Part shown: piece by piece, positions 34,345-45,775 of the stretch | How the letters are laid out: every line of letters starts with the position of its first letter | Numbering within the stretch: position 1 is the stretch's first letter | Origin: Trametopsis cervina | Taxonomy: Eukaryota; Basidiomycota; Agaricomycetes; Polyporales; Irpicaceae | Direction: 5' to 3' | Assembly: GCA_022385755.1 (NCBI GenBank) | Contig: MU278353.1 | Span: 296,777 to 360,776, forward strand | DNA length: 64,000 bases | Notes under the pieces: model-generated | Told to the model about the DNA's origin: nothing | The model's input: only the letters and a program-made list of their open reading frames with translations | Database searches by the model: none | Translations under genes and position numbers: made by a program

Positions 34345-37300
34345 ATGGTACAGATTTGCGAAGCGATTTTAGCTCATGGGGTGTGCCCTAGGGAAAACTG
34401 CCCTGACTCGCACGATGTTTTCAACTGCCAAACCTGTCGTGTGGTCTTTCAGAGGAATGACTACGAGAAACATCTCACGACGAATTTCCACAAACAGAAA
34501 GTTCTGCAGGCCCAAAGGAGGGAGGCTGGTCTCTCTCTGCCTGTAGCCTGCACGGTGTGTTCTGTGGATATATCCGGTGCCCCTCAATACCAGTTACACG
34601 CTCAAGGCAGGCGCCATAAGAAGAAGATGGCCGAACAAGGGCTCGATGTAGACCCTGGACCTGAGGAAGTGGACGTCCCTAGCAACTGTACACGATGTGA
34701 CACTTGTTCTTCCAACGTTCTAACTCGCGACTTCGAAAAACATATAAACGGGCGTCGCCACTCTAAGGCCGTCGAGTTCAATCGCTTACGCGGCGCACTC
34801 GATGAGTCAGAGAAGGATAAGAACGGGGTGGATGTCAGTCCCGACACCATTGACTTCGGCCTCGTGGCAGAATCATCCAATCGCAATGCAACATGGTCTC
34901 AGACTGTCACTGTTCACAACTCGAATGTCACGGCTGTGAATGTTGTGGAGGCTCGCTTGTTTTCTCGATTAACTACACAGATGGTCTCGTCGGGGTATGT
35001 CGCATGAATGACTACTGTATAGTGAAGAATGACTAAGCTCGTCAATAGCTTCTCTATCACGCAGACAACTCTTCCTAAACGCATCAAGGCGAATCAAGAA
35101 ATCACCTTGACGGTTGTGTTTAGGCCTGATGGAAATAACGGTCGATATGAAGACCGTCTGGAGCTCGTCTTCAATGATCCGTCACTGAACAAGCGTTTTG
35201 GTATCACCCGCACACTACTCGGGATTATGGGCGTAAAGCAGGACTACGAGCTTCTGAAAGCGTCCAGGCCATATGTACGACCCAAGCGGACCACGCAGCT
35301 CCAAGAACCCATTATGGGCGTTGTTCCTGGCGTGGCTCCACCTTCCATTGCCGAGTTCAAATGGAAAGTGAAACTACTCCCTTACACTGCTCCCCCTAGC
35401 CTAGTCGAGATACTAGCAGATTCGGAATCAAAGGATTTGCGTCCTTCGCAGATTGCCGCACGAATTCGGGAGGCATTTATCCCTTCGGGGTTGACTCCTG
35501 CCAGCTATGCTCGCAACTTCACGACCCTGTTGTGGATAGAGGAAGATCGTGCGAGGCGAGATCTTACTCAGTACGATATGGACGAAGCTGAGCTTGAGCC
35601 GAGCGGCCGAGGGTTGTATAGGTACGTCTGTTTCTTCTATAATACACTATAATGCCAACAATTCCTTGATAGGCTTGAGGTCGCTGGCTTAGCGGAGAAG
35701 AGGCCCAGTCTCATTGTGACGGACCGCATCTTCGTGAAGAATTATGGTTCCCCTGTTAACCGCTGGTTTGAAGGTTACGTTCACGTTGTCCAGATGGATG
35801 CCGTTCTTCTACGTTTTGCTGCGTCCTTCAATAGCTATCGCGGCCAGCGCTACCACGTTCGCTTCGATCTTAATCGCCTTGTGTATCGAAGGATGCATCA
35901 GGGACTGAACACGGCTTTCACAGAAACCCGTGTGCTGTTCCCTGACGCCAATGATATTGCCCACCTCCCTCCACCCACTCCTGCTATGACTCAGAGCTTG
36001 AGTTTGACAGACAGGAAAATTGAAGATAACCCGCCTCAGCTCGAAGCGATCGCGGCCATTGTCAACCGTCCGGCAGGAAGTGTGCCGTTTGTTGTATTCG
36101 GCCCGTGAGTTTCTTACGTTAATTCACGTTACAGTATTCACGCGCTGATTTGGATATACGACATAGTCCGGGTACCGGCAAGACTGTTACTATCGTAGAA
36201 GCCATCCGACAGCTGGTTCAAACAAAACCAGCGACTCGTATTCTTGCCTGTGCTCCGTCCAATTCAGCCGCAGACCTTATCGCGGAACGTCTTGCTGGAC
36301 TAGGCAAGACGCAAGTTTTCCGTCTCAATGCGTACTCACGAGGGACCGAAAATGTTCCTCGGGATGTCATCGATCTATCGCGCACCCAGAAGGAAGGAAC
36401 CGAAACAAGATTTATGGTTCCAACCGCAGAAGATCTCAAGAAATATCGTGTGGTTGTCAGCACCTGCTTGTCGGCGTCCCTCCCGTATGGGATCGGCATC
36501 CCGCGAGGTCACTTCTCGCACATCTTCATCGACGAGGCAGGCCAAGCCACGGAACCAGAAGTCATGATCTCTGTCAAGACCATGGCCGACCCTACTACTA
36601 ATGTAATTCTGTCCGGCGATAGTAAACAACTGGGACCAATCGTTCGGTCGCCGGTGTGTCGCGAACTGGGTTTCACCAAGAGCTACCTTGATAGGCTCAT
36701 GGAAAACCCCATTTATGACGAAGTCACAGGGAGCGGGATAACGCAAGTATTCGATGCGCTCGTGCCGTGTACAACGATCTCACACACTTTGCATTCAGAA
36801 TCACCAAACTCGTCAAAAACTGGCGCTCTCACACTTCTATCTTGCACTTCCCCAATAAGGAGTTCTACGGTGGCGATCTCGTAGCCTGTGGCGATCCGTT
36901 GGTTACCGGGAGCATGACTCGCTGGGATGGCCTCGTCAAGAAGAACTTCCCCATCATCTTCCACGGCGTGCAGGGCAAAGACATGCGCGAGGCGTCTTCA
37001 CCTTCGTACTTCAACATCGAGGAAGCATCTCAAGTGAACAAGTACATTAAGAGCCTCATGGAAGACCGCAAGCTTCGACTTAGTGAATTCATTCGTATCA
37101 ATGGTCCACGTTTGTTCTATGCTGACCTGTTCCTCATAGAACCCGAATATATCGGTGTGATATCTCCGTACCACGCTCAAGTGCAAAAGATCCGGAAGCT
37201 GGTCAAAATCAAAGAGATCAAGGTCGGAAGTGTGGAAGAGTATCAAGGACAGGTTCGTTTGTTGTGATGCTTATACCCTATCTAAGCCATGCTAACAGGA

Positions 37301-37799
37301 TTTCGATGCCAGGAAAAACGTATCATGATCATCTCTACTGTTCGGTCAAGTGTGGAACATGTGCAGTTCGACCTCCGCCACACCCTGGGGTTCGTTGCTA
37401 ACGCCAGAAGATTCAATGGTGGGATTTTCTCCGAATAATCGTTACACCCTTCTACCTTCTAACACGCTCGCTTCAGTGGCTGTCACCCGTGCTCAGGCCC
37501 TGCTCATCGTCATTGGAGATCCCACTGTTTTGTCGCTTGACCCCCTCTGGAGGGAGTTTATGAACTACGTTCACACCAACGGAGGATGGACCGGGAAGCG
37601 CATTGACTGGGATCCTCTGGAAGAAGTAGACAGAAACCGGAGGTACGACGCCGACCGGCGTGACCGGGCTGTCAGCGATCTAGACGAACTTGTCGCACGC
37701 ACCAAAGAGGAGATCCTCCGACAAGCTGAAGACCTTGGCGGACATGAGGCTGAGACCTTAGAGGCCAATGTTGAGCAGCCCTGGCGTGAAGATGAGTAA
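34345..37799 (+). CDS. zinc-finger SF1 RNA helicase B (MOV10/SDE3/HELZ-like)
   Basis: Exons 34345-34994, 35049-35621, 35673-36104, 36167-36742, 36799-37082, 37140-37252, 37313-37418 and 37477-37799 encode 1018 residues. It is the intact tandem paralog of helicase A; the third, fifth, sixth, seventh and eighth exons have identical lengths (432, 284, 113, 106, 323 nt). N-terminus: CCCH finger (CEAILAHGVCPRENCPDSH) and three U1-type C2H2 fingers. Core motifs: [72 protein letters not shown]. The fourth intron is GC-AG (GCAAGT at 36743). The combination of CCCH finger and Upf1-like helicase recalls HELZ, and the core recalls MOV10/SDE3, which act with small-RNA silencing. A role in RNA silencing or surveillance here is inferred only. 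Confidence 0.92.
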
Positions 37800-38161
37800 C
37801 CGCAATGGAGATGCGTTCAATTTCCCCGGAACCTTGCAGAATACGACGGAGTTGTACATTACCGTCTTAAAGTTTCGTTCCGGGTTTTGTTCTTGCTTCA
37901 TAAACATGGCCTAGATAAGCATTCAACCAACGAGCTATGAATATTTGCTTTCTGTACATGATCCTACGATGACGAGGTGTAAGAAGCACATTATTAACAA
38001 TGTACGTATGGGTTTATGGCTGGTTGCAAAATTGATCAATGTCCGTGTATGTGTAGTCCCGCAGCCAGTACAATCTATTCCTAGCTTGGCTTCACGTGGT
38101 ATATGGGCAGAAGAACACAGAATGTTCGGGCAAGATTCACGATGCATCAAATACCAGTAAT
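37800..38161. other. convergent intergenic region
   Basis: 362 bases between the stop codons of helicase B and the secreted protein gene on the other strand. A/T-rich 3' flanks; nothing else recognised. Confidence 0.5.
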
Positions 38162-39435
38162 TTAGCTTTCCAGTGGGACGAGAGAGAATGTCTATACATG
38201 GTAGCCATCGTCAATGTGTCATTCTTCACTTGATCAACATGATGAGAAGACTTACAACTGCAGGAGACTGGCCGAACGTAGCGCTAAACTGGGCTTCATC
38301 GCCAGTAATGGTAAACGCATCTGATCCTCGTACGTAGAGAATAACAGGATTTAACGATGCTGTAGAGAATGGAGTGATCAGCATTGAAGGAGGCTCAACA
38401 GTTAAATTACACTCACTTCCATCTGTGTTGACCCACTGCGCACTGAGATTGCTGCCGTCGAACAGCCAAACTGTGCTCTCAGACGGCTCAGGTAGAGAAG
38501 TGAAACTGTTAGGTACAGGCTGTGCAGGTCCGACAGGAGCTGCAGGCGGGGGCAGCGTTAGCGTGAATGAACTACAAGGTTTGAGAGGATGGCCGATAGA
38601 CGTACTGTGCGATACGGCCGCTAAGTAGGCATAATTGAAGCTTCCAGGACTGAGATTGTCATCCGTGTCCGCAAAGCCTTTGACGAAACCAAGCAACGTT
38701 TGTGTAGTCGCGGCGTTCTAACAGAGTTCATATCAATAACGGAAAACAGCAGACGGTAGGAAGCTAATATGCTCGTCTTACTTCCATAGTCAGTTCAACG
38801 GGGCCGCTGCCTTCCAGGCATGTAGTTACGATTAATGCTTGCGAGGCGCTGCTCGTCGAGGCGAATTCTCCAAAGCTGTTCGTGTCGGCGCTCACAAATC
38901 CATCGAGAGATCCATCATTAGCAGTGGCACGGATGAAACCTCTAATTACGGTCCCGGAGCATGGCGTGGGCTGCGGTCCGGACGGGGATGTAGGAGCAGA
39001 GGGAGTCGCAGAGGGAGTCGTGGAATCGCTGGAAGAAGCAGAGGCAGAATCGCTGGAAGAAGCGGGCGCGGACTCTGTGGGAGTGGGAGTGGCCGAAACA
39101 CTTGATGACTCGGTCGGGCCAGAGGGAGTGTCACTAGATGGGGTAGGGTCAAGAGAGTTGCTCGTAGGCGTAGGGGAAGCGCGGGCATATACCACGCCTT
39201 CGACGATCCATGTCAATACTATGTCTGTTATACGAGCAAATTGAGACTCACCCGGAACACGTCTTTCCGGCTTTTTCAGAGCGAGACCTTGAGCAAGCCT
39301 CTGCGCATTGGTGAGTGGATTGAAGGGGTGGAACACCCTTCTGTACAGCCCCCCGTTGGTGGGGATGGCATGAGTCCCACTGACAAGGAAAGCGGTGAAC
39401 ACCGCGAGGATTGAGATCTTGACGAGGAGATTCAT
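38162..39435 (-). CDS. secreted Ser/Thr-rich protein
   Basis: Minus-strand exons 39252-39435, 38782-39197, 38417-38717, 38256-38359 and 38162-38191 encode 344 residues. A clear signal peptide (MNLLVKISILAVFTAFLVSG) is followed by a TNAQRLAQGLALKKPERR segment, a motif often seen just after the signal peptide of agaricomycete secreted proteins, then a long Ser/Thr/Pro/Ala-rich linker likely to be O-glycosylated. The C-terminal 180 residues are predicted beta-rich (GTVIRGFIRATANDGSLDGF, STVWLFDGSNLSAQWVNTDG, DAFTITGDEAQFSATFGQSP). No enzyme motif is visible; function unknown, possibly cell-wall or surface related. The last exon is only 30 nt; if its splice is not used the protein ends after LLIMLIK instead. 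Confidence 0.8.
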
Positions 39436-40620
39436 GGTGGGGCTAGTAAGTAAAGACTGTGAAGGGGACGGGCCTCAGGAGGCAAAAACGAGTGGATAGG
39501 TGAAAGAAACCTTGAAGAACCAGACAGACAAGGCAGGAGGTGTTATTCGTACTCGCAAATAATGACTTGCCGTGGAGAAATTGATCGCCAGGCACGAAGG
39601 TGCCACCCGCCGTATATCATATCTGAGTTAATCCGGGGCTAATGTTATCATATTCCAAGGCTGCGTTTTTACTGTGAAGTTGAGCACTATGAAGATGGGA
39701 GCAACACTGCGTACTTCTCCTGTAGCCCTGAGGCTTACCGTAGATGGGTTGTGTACTGTCCCTACTTCCAGTTTTGCCTCTCACTAGCCAGGTTGGGGCG
39801 GATGCCGCGGAAGCAATTGAGCAAAAACAATGATCAAGCACCAAGGTCTAGAATACTGAGTGCCTTGGGCCTTTCGCAAGCTTTCGCAACGTGCAGCGTG
39901 TGATACCGCTGTTCCTGTACTGCAGAAAGGACAGCAATCAGAATCAGCTAGTCGCTACAGTTCCTGTTGAATCGCAACATACCTAGAGATGTTAGTGACT
40001 AGGTGCTCATGCAAATTCCACTGTCAGCAAAGTCTCAAAATATAGCCCAAAATATAGCCATCAACGTTTCCGCCTGTATTGGTGTACGCTGCTCAAGCTC
40101 TGAACCATTGAACTCAGGGATGACACAGTGAGACGACGGGATCGACTACTCACTATACCAATACTGCATAGCCTCTTTGAGTCTCCTGATACACGGAGGA
40201 CTTGTAGTGACCCTCAGTGGGCTCAGCTGTGTCTCACGATCAGCTCGCCACTCGAATTCCTTGACAGGTTTTCCAGGTCTCGTGTGCGCTGACGAAGTGG
40301 CAAAGTTGGTCCGCGACCGCCAATGTAACACCTCTCACCGCCATAGGCGACGTGTTGAGAACCGGTTCGTGGAATGGAGGTGAAGCTCGCAGAGTGCTGG
40401 ACTGCTTGGTTCCCTGCATATGATTGATCACCGTACAGACCAATTGTGCGGCGCTTATGTCTGAGAACAGCGCGACTTGCTCTCAACCTTGATGAGCTTG
40501 AGGTCAGCAGCGAGCGTGAGCACCACCACACATTCGTTTGTTTGGTATGTCTTCTATACTAGCTTGATCACGAAACTACGCATACTGATACTTCACGCCT
40601 GTGCTACAGAGCCTTTCACT
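39436..40620. other. intergenic, divergent promoters
   Basis: About 1.2 kb between the secreted protein gene and ATG5, which read away from each other. No gene could be supported; frames here are short and without family resemblance. Confidence 0.55.
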
Positions 40621-41838
40621 ATGTCTACCTACGCCCGCCCGTCTCCTTCAGCCTTCACTACATCCGCTTCTACCACTCTCTTCCGAAGACTAACCTGGGA
40701 AGGGACAGTGCCCCTCGAAATACGCGTAGACTCAAAGGAGCTCCCAGCCAACAGTGATCGTGGTCTCGAGTGCTACTATGTACAAGCACCGCGCGTGAGC
40801 TATCTTCCCCTCCTCGTCCCTGACCTCAAGAAGTTCCTCGTGGATGTCGTCTTCGACGAGGCTGCTGCGCGTACCGTAAAGGAGGAGGACTGGTGGTTTG
40901 AAAGCGATGATGGAAATTTATTGAAATGGTGTGTCTCCGTCCTGCTCTGCTTTCGACACGGGATTGTTCACGTCTGGTTGCTCAAGAAAGGCATTGGCCG
41001 ATAGGTCTTCTGTACGACAACTACACCATCGCCGCTACAACGCGAGCAGCCGGCTCGTCATCTCAGGCGATCGTGCCACTCCGGTTGATCCTTCATCTTG
41101 CCGCGCCGCCGACGGATAAGCTGCTTTTGGCTCCGAGCACGGAAGCGTGCAAGCAGGCGTTCATGGGTCAGATGAAAGAGGCCGACTTCATTCGATGGGG
41201 AAACACAAAGAGGATGACGTCGTTGCGAAAGGCTGAGCAGGATGGTCTATGGGAGGGTATCAAAGAACGTGCGTGTCACCTTATGCTCTGAAGTATTCGA
41301 AGAGAATCTCAAATAGCGTGCACGCAGATAATTTCGACGAATATTGGAAAGTAGCTTCTAAAGTGACTCCTACCACTACACCTGCGCGTCCAACATCCCC
41401 AGCACCTGGCGGAGCGGCCACGATGCATTCACGCCCGCCATCCGTCGACCCCAATACGGGCGCGGCGCCCGACAGAGACGGAGCCTATAATGTCCGCAGT
41501 GTCCCCGTGCGACTTTATCTCCCTGATGGTCCTGTATTACAGGACCTAGTCCCACCTATGCTCGAAGATGGTACGCAATGTTTGGCGATACCTGTGAAGA
41601 AATCTGATTGACGAACTGACATGCAGGTACCACGAATACGCTCGGAAACCTACTTTGTTCTCAACTTCCGCTCTTGTTCCCGCCATCCGCTTCGGAACCA
41701 CCCTTCCAGGATTTGGCGTATCCCCTTGTTCAGGGCATTGTCACGCCGAAAGATACGGACATGGGGTGGCTAGGCGCATGCATGGCAGGTGCAGATGGAT
41801 GGGTCAACGTTTGTGTCGGGCTGCTTCAATCGCGGTAG
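40621..41838 (+). CDS. ATG5: autophagy protein Atg5
   Basis: Exons 40621-40928, 40991-41268, 41328-41570 and 41627-41838 encode 346 residues. Conserved Atg5 blocks are plain: LFRRLTWEGTVPLEIRVDS near the start, YVQAPRVSYLPLLVPDLKKF, WWFESDDGNLLKWHWPIGLLYD, and FMGQMKEADFIRWGN with the lysine (about residue 165) that receives Atg12. The C-terminus has VPVRLYLPDGPVLQDLVPP and GWLGACMAGADGWVNVCVGL, the second ubiquitin-like lobe. Atg12-Atg5 with Atg16 acts as the E3-like complex that lipidates Atg8 on the phagophore. A Pro/Ala/Thr-rich insert (about residues 210-245) lengthens the protein slightly compared with yeast. The start was chosen because the homologous sequence begins close to this ATG. 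Confidence 0.95.
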
Positions 41839-42092
41839 TAGAACGAGTTCTGTATACCCCTTGCATATCTACTGCTTTATGATTGCCATATAATGGAGAC
41901 CTTCGAAAATAGTGCAACTCTTCACGCTCTATTCGCACGCAAACGCGAGCATTACGTGAAGTTCGAGGAAGCATGTGATTATACGATTTCTATTGTTATA
42001 CCGACCCAGGTAGAAGACAACATTATCCGACTCGACTACTCATACAATGTTCGTGAAGATATGTTACATTGACTTTGACTCAGCATCACAGC

Positions 42093-42758
42093 TTAGTAGC
42101 CAGTCTGTCCGGTGGTGCCAGGCTGAGCGGCAGCATTGCCCCCAAGGATTTTATTATGAGGGTGAGCCCCTAAATTCCATCGTCAGTATAAAATCTCCGT
42201 AACATCCGAGATCTTGAGCGCACCTTGGGCGACAGCGCGCTCGCGGTGTTCGCGAGCTTGCTCCTCGAGGCGTTCAGCCTCGGCAAGCTCTTGGCTCTGT
42301 GCATGGAAGTTCTGCGCCTCCCTATCGTGCAGCATCGCCTGTTCGCGCAGGGAAGCAGCTCCCACTGCGGCAGCCTGATGGTGTTGCTGAAAACCGACGT
42401 CGTGAGCTTCATCTTTCTTGCAGCATATCATACCGAGGTGGCACTTACGTGGTGGTGTCCATGACCGCCCGTCATGGCTGGTCCAGTTGCACCTGGCCCC
42501 ATTCCAGCCTGATTGCCGGGAGCGCCATGCTGAGGGTTGGCAGCGTTAAACTGGCCTTGCTCGGGACCAGCTGTGGTACCGGCGGTTTCCTGGGGATTCT
42601 GATAATCCTGACGAGCTATAGTAGAGTCGCCGGCGACGTCGCGTGTGACATCTTTCGAGTTGTGACCAGTCGAGTTCTGATGAGATGGTTCTTTAGTATT
42701 ACTAGAGAGGAAGCAGAATAGTACAATGTACCTTGTTCTTGTGACCGAAGAGAGGCAT
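42093..42758 (-). CDS. small His/Gln/Gly-rich hydrophilic protein
   Basis: Minus-strand exons 42732-42758, 42449-42676, 42224-42416 and 42093-42169 encode 174 residues. It starts MPLFGHKNK, has a Gly/Gln/Pro/His-rich low-complexity first half (TTAGPEQGQFNAANPQHGAPG, TGGHGHHH), a helical second half rich in Glu, Ala, Gln and His (SQELAEAERLEEQAREHRER) with coiled-coil potential, and a short Gly/Thr/Gln tail. No signal peptide or membrane segment. I do not recognise a named family; the composition recalls stress-related hydrophilic proteins, which is only a guess. It is convergent with ATG5, 254 bases between stops. Confidence 0.75.
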
Positions 42759-44632
42759 TATAGAGGTGTAGATTTGTTGAAAAAGGCGATTGTAAGGTGG
42801 ATGAGGTTAAGAGGTAGGGCTGATTGATGTATTTTGACAATGTTATCATCCATTATATACCCTGCAGCGTAAGTGGTCATAGGATCCTCACATGCGTAAT
42901 GATGGAGTTGGTGGGTTGCTCCCGCTCCAGCTTATTCCACAGTGACCATTTTTGGACGCCCACTGGCATCATCAGTAGCCACGTGCTATCAGTCAATCCC
43001 GGATCCTAATTAGGCAAGGATGCGCTCACAAGCGAGGGCTGTCTGTCGTGTTTCAGCTGCTGAAGGTCTTCTAGGTGACATTCGCTTGCTTCGAGGCTTC
43101 GATCTGTGAGAATCTATTAGCTCAGACACCCTCTTACTTGTCAGCGCAGATGTCGTATCAGGAACTTATGCTCGCCATCCATATATGGCTGTCAGAAACC
43201 CGCACCGCTGTGACTATTGAATCTGACAGGTTGATATGATTATAATCTCGGCTGCATCGTCATCCACGGAACTCCGACTGGCGCTCCTGATATGTCTGTC
43301 GGCGCTGTCGGGCGCGGCGGGACAGACGGCCAGCAGAAAATCATGCTGTGAGATGAGCACCGACGTGCAGACTAGTTGACATGCTTCCGCACTAGTGATT
43401 AGTTCGACCGCCTCAATCCCATGATCCACCCGTAGTTCGTCCCAGGCTCAGAATTCCTGAGGGGCTCGCTTACGCAGGAGAGGTACACGGTGCGAACTTT
43501 CCGAATTTAGGGCAAATTTCGTCGTCCCCGGAGAGTGCGGACAGGCGGGTAGCCCGCTGAATTTCCAGTAGAAGTCGCCGTTATCGGCCTCGGCAAGTGA
43601 TTCACACACCCCGTGGGACTGCTACCCCGCCTTTTCTTTCCCGAAGGAAGGTCGAGAAGGGGGCGCACGGAAAATTAATGGCATGCACTAGTTTTATTTT
43701 GCGCAATTGATGACCTCGGGCATGGGTGGAAGGGCGAACGCCCGTTCTCCCAGAGTGCTGCGCCAAACGGTGCTCCCACTCACAGTATGGTGGCGTACAG
43801 CAGCTGTAGGTGGCACTGGGCAGACCTGCCACCCGAATTTGAGTTGATCAGTGTGATTCATGGGGGGTACGAATTGAACAAATGCGCCGTTCAAGAGTTG
43901 TTCATATCATTCATTATATTTACAAGTACAGTCCCTGCAGGGTTGCGGTACATGACGAAGGCTCCTCGAAGTTCCTATTGGCCTGTCAGACGACAGCGTG
44001 GTGATCGAAGCCGCACGCTATAGCTGATGACATCTGATCTGAGTGTGCAGTGGCTATAAAGCAGTGAAGGATGCTCTGTGTGTGGCCAAGACCAAATTTT
44101 GGAGGCGCAGTATACGAGGATGGTGGGCAAGGCTGAGGATGCACTACGCCGTCTCATAGTCGTGGCCGGCAACAAATTCAGGCTCCGCCTCGAGACCGCT
44201 AGTGAGCGCTAATATACGTAGGAGGGGTAAATCAGACCGACCAATTATGGTGCGCCATGAAAACGTGACCAAACAAGGATCGTAAGAACTGGATCGAAGC
44301 AATTATAAGTAATTGCTGGTTCGCTTGTCGCAGTCCAACCTTCAGCGCCGAATAGACCAGCGAAAGTCAATCTCAACAGAGGATACAGTAATCCTTGCCG
44401 TCGGCTCGGGTAAGTTCATCTTATCCTATCAACAGTCGTGGGTCCCACGCCGAGCAGACGGTCCGCGTCCGGCGGTGCGGTCTCATCTTCATTACTGACT
44501 GTCTTTGTTTATTCAGAATTTCCTCGTGTTGTTCCATCAACCACACGCTGTGTGTCGCCGTCATATATGTAGACCGTATTTAAGAGAGCTACTCTTATTT
44601 CTATCCAATTGCCACAGCCCTCTCCCGCCGCT
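42759..44632. other. intergenic, no supported gene
   Basis: About 1.9 kb with no convincing coding sequence on either strand. A C-rich/T-rich promoter stretch precedes the Zn2Cys6 gene, with TATTTAA near 44577. Confidence 0.5.
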
Positions 44633-45775
44633 ATGGAAGACATTCGCTTCGTGCTTGAAGCTCCTCAGAACACCCGTACGCAGAAGAAACGCCCTCGCCT
44701 TGTAACCTCGTGCGACAACTGGTACGTACATTGTACTCTGCTCTGACTGGTCCCATAGCTTATTGCGAGCTATTCGGTCACCCTTCAGTCGTATGAAGAA
44801 GATAAAATGCATCCAACCCACACCCAATGTGATATGCGAGGCTTGTAGCGTGGCACGGTTACCGTGTCGCTTTCACGATCGCGAACGCTACTTTGCAGAG
44901 CGTAGTAGAATGGTTTCAGCAGCTTCGAAGCCCGTTCCCGAGAAGCATAAGGGAGGTGCAGGTCTGGCGTCGGATGCGCCCCCCGCACCAACCGCAAGTA
45001 CACCTGCCCTTGCGCATAGTGGAGCTGGTCGTTCGACATCAAGACGTTCCTCAACATTCCACCCATATCATGCGTCCAGTGGTCCGACGTCCCGAGCCAG
45101 TTCTCGCACGTTAGACTCTACGCCGCCACCCCCTTCCGTTTCACCCCTTTTTGACCCCAGACATCCAGACCGGCCGCACTCACAGATGATGATGCCCTTT
45201 CTCAATGCTTTCTTCGACCACTACAGCATATGGTTCCCATTTCTTGCTTTCGACGAAACATTAAAGCGATTCTTGATACAGGATCTCCCTGTCCTACAAG
45301 CAAACTGTATGGCTGCGCTCGCAGTTCCCTATGTTGACATTCCAGAGGTTGGGGAACGAGGAGTTACGCGAGCTACTGACGAGTTTGCATCAATAGCGAA
45401 GGTATGTTACTCTTAGGCTTGTGTAGGTCAGTCGTACTGACTGTCACTATGCTAGTCTATGGCCACGTCCGCTATTGCTCAAGGCCCCGATCTCGACACA
45501 TTGCACTCGCTCATTTTACTGTCGTGGGTAGAGTATAACCACCATCGGGTGGCAGAGTTCTGCCATTATGGCCAGGTCAGTCTATCTAGATTATTCAACG
45601 GACGTAGGGTGGTCCTCATTTTCCCCAGTCGGCTATCCGAATGGCAGAAGCTCTAGGACTGGGCGACGAGGGTACCATGCAGATACCCTATGAAACAGGA
45701 TACGAACTGAACAGACTCAAGAGCACGTGGGCGTGTGTCAGCGTTCTTCAGACAACGGTCCAGTCCTGTCTGTAA
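44633..45775 (+). CDS. Zn2Cys6 transcription factor, probably truncated
   Basis: Exons 44633-44721, 44789-45401, 45456-45575 and 45629-45775 encode 322 residues. The zinc cluster spans exons 1 and 2: CDNCRMKKIKCIQPTPNVIC and then EACSVARLPC, the six-cysteine arrangement of fungal binuclear cluster regulators. A Ser/Pro/Thr-rich linker follows, then the start of a fungal regulatory domain (MPFLNAFFDHYSIWFPFLAFDE, LHSLILLSWVEYNHHR, SAIRMAEALGLGDE). The frame ends after RLKSTWACVSVLQTTVQSCL, where full-length relatives normally continue for several hundred residues. I found no continuation in the next 1.2 kb, so the gene is probably cut short by a rearrangement. It may still make a DNA-binding protein lacking the regulatory part. 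Confidence 0.7.
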
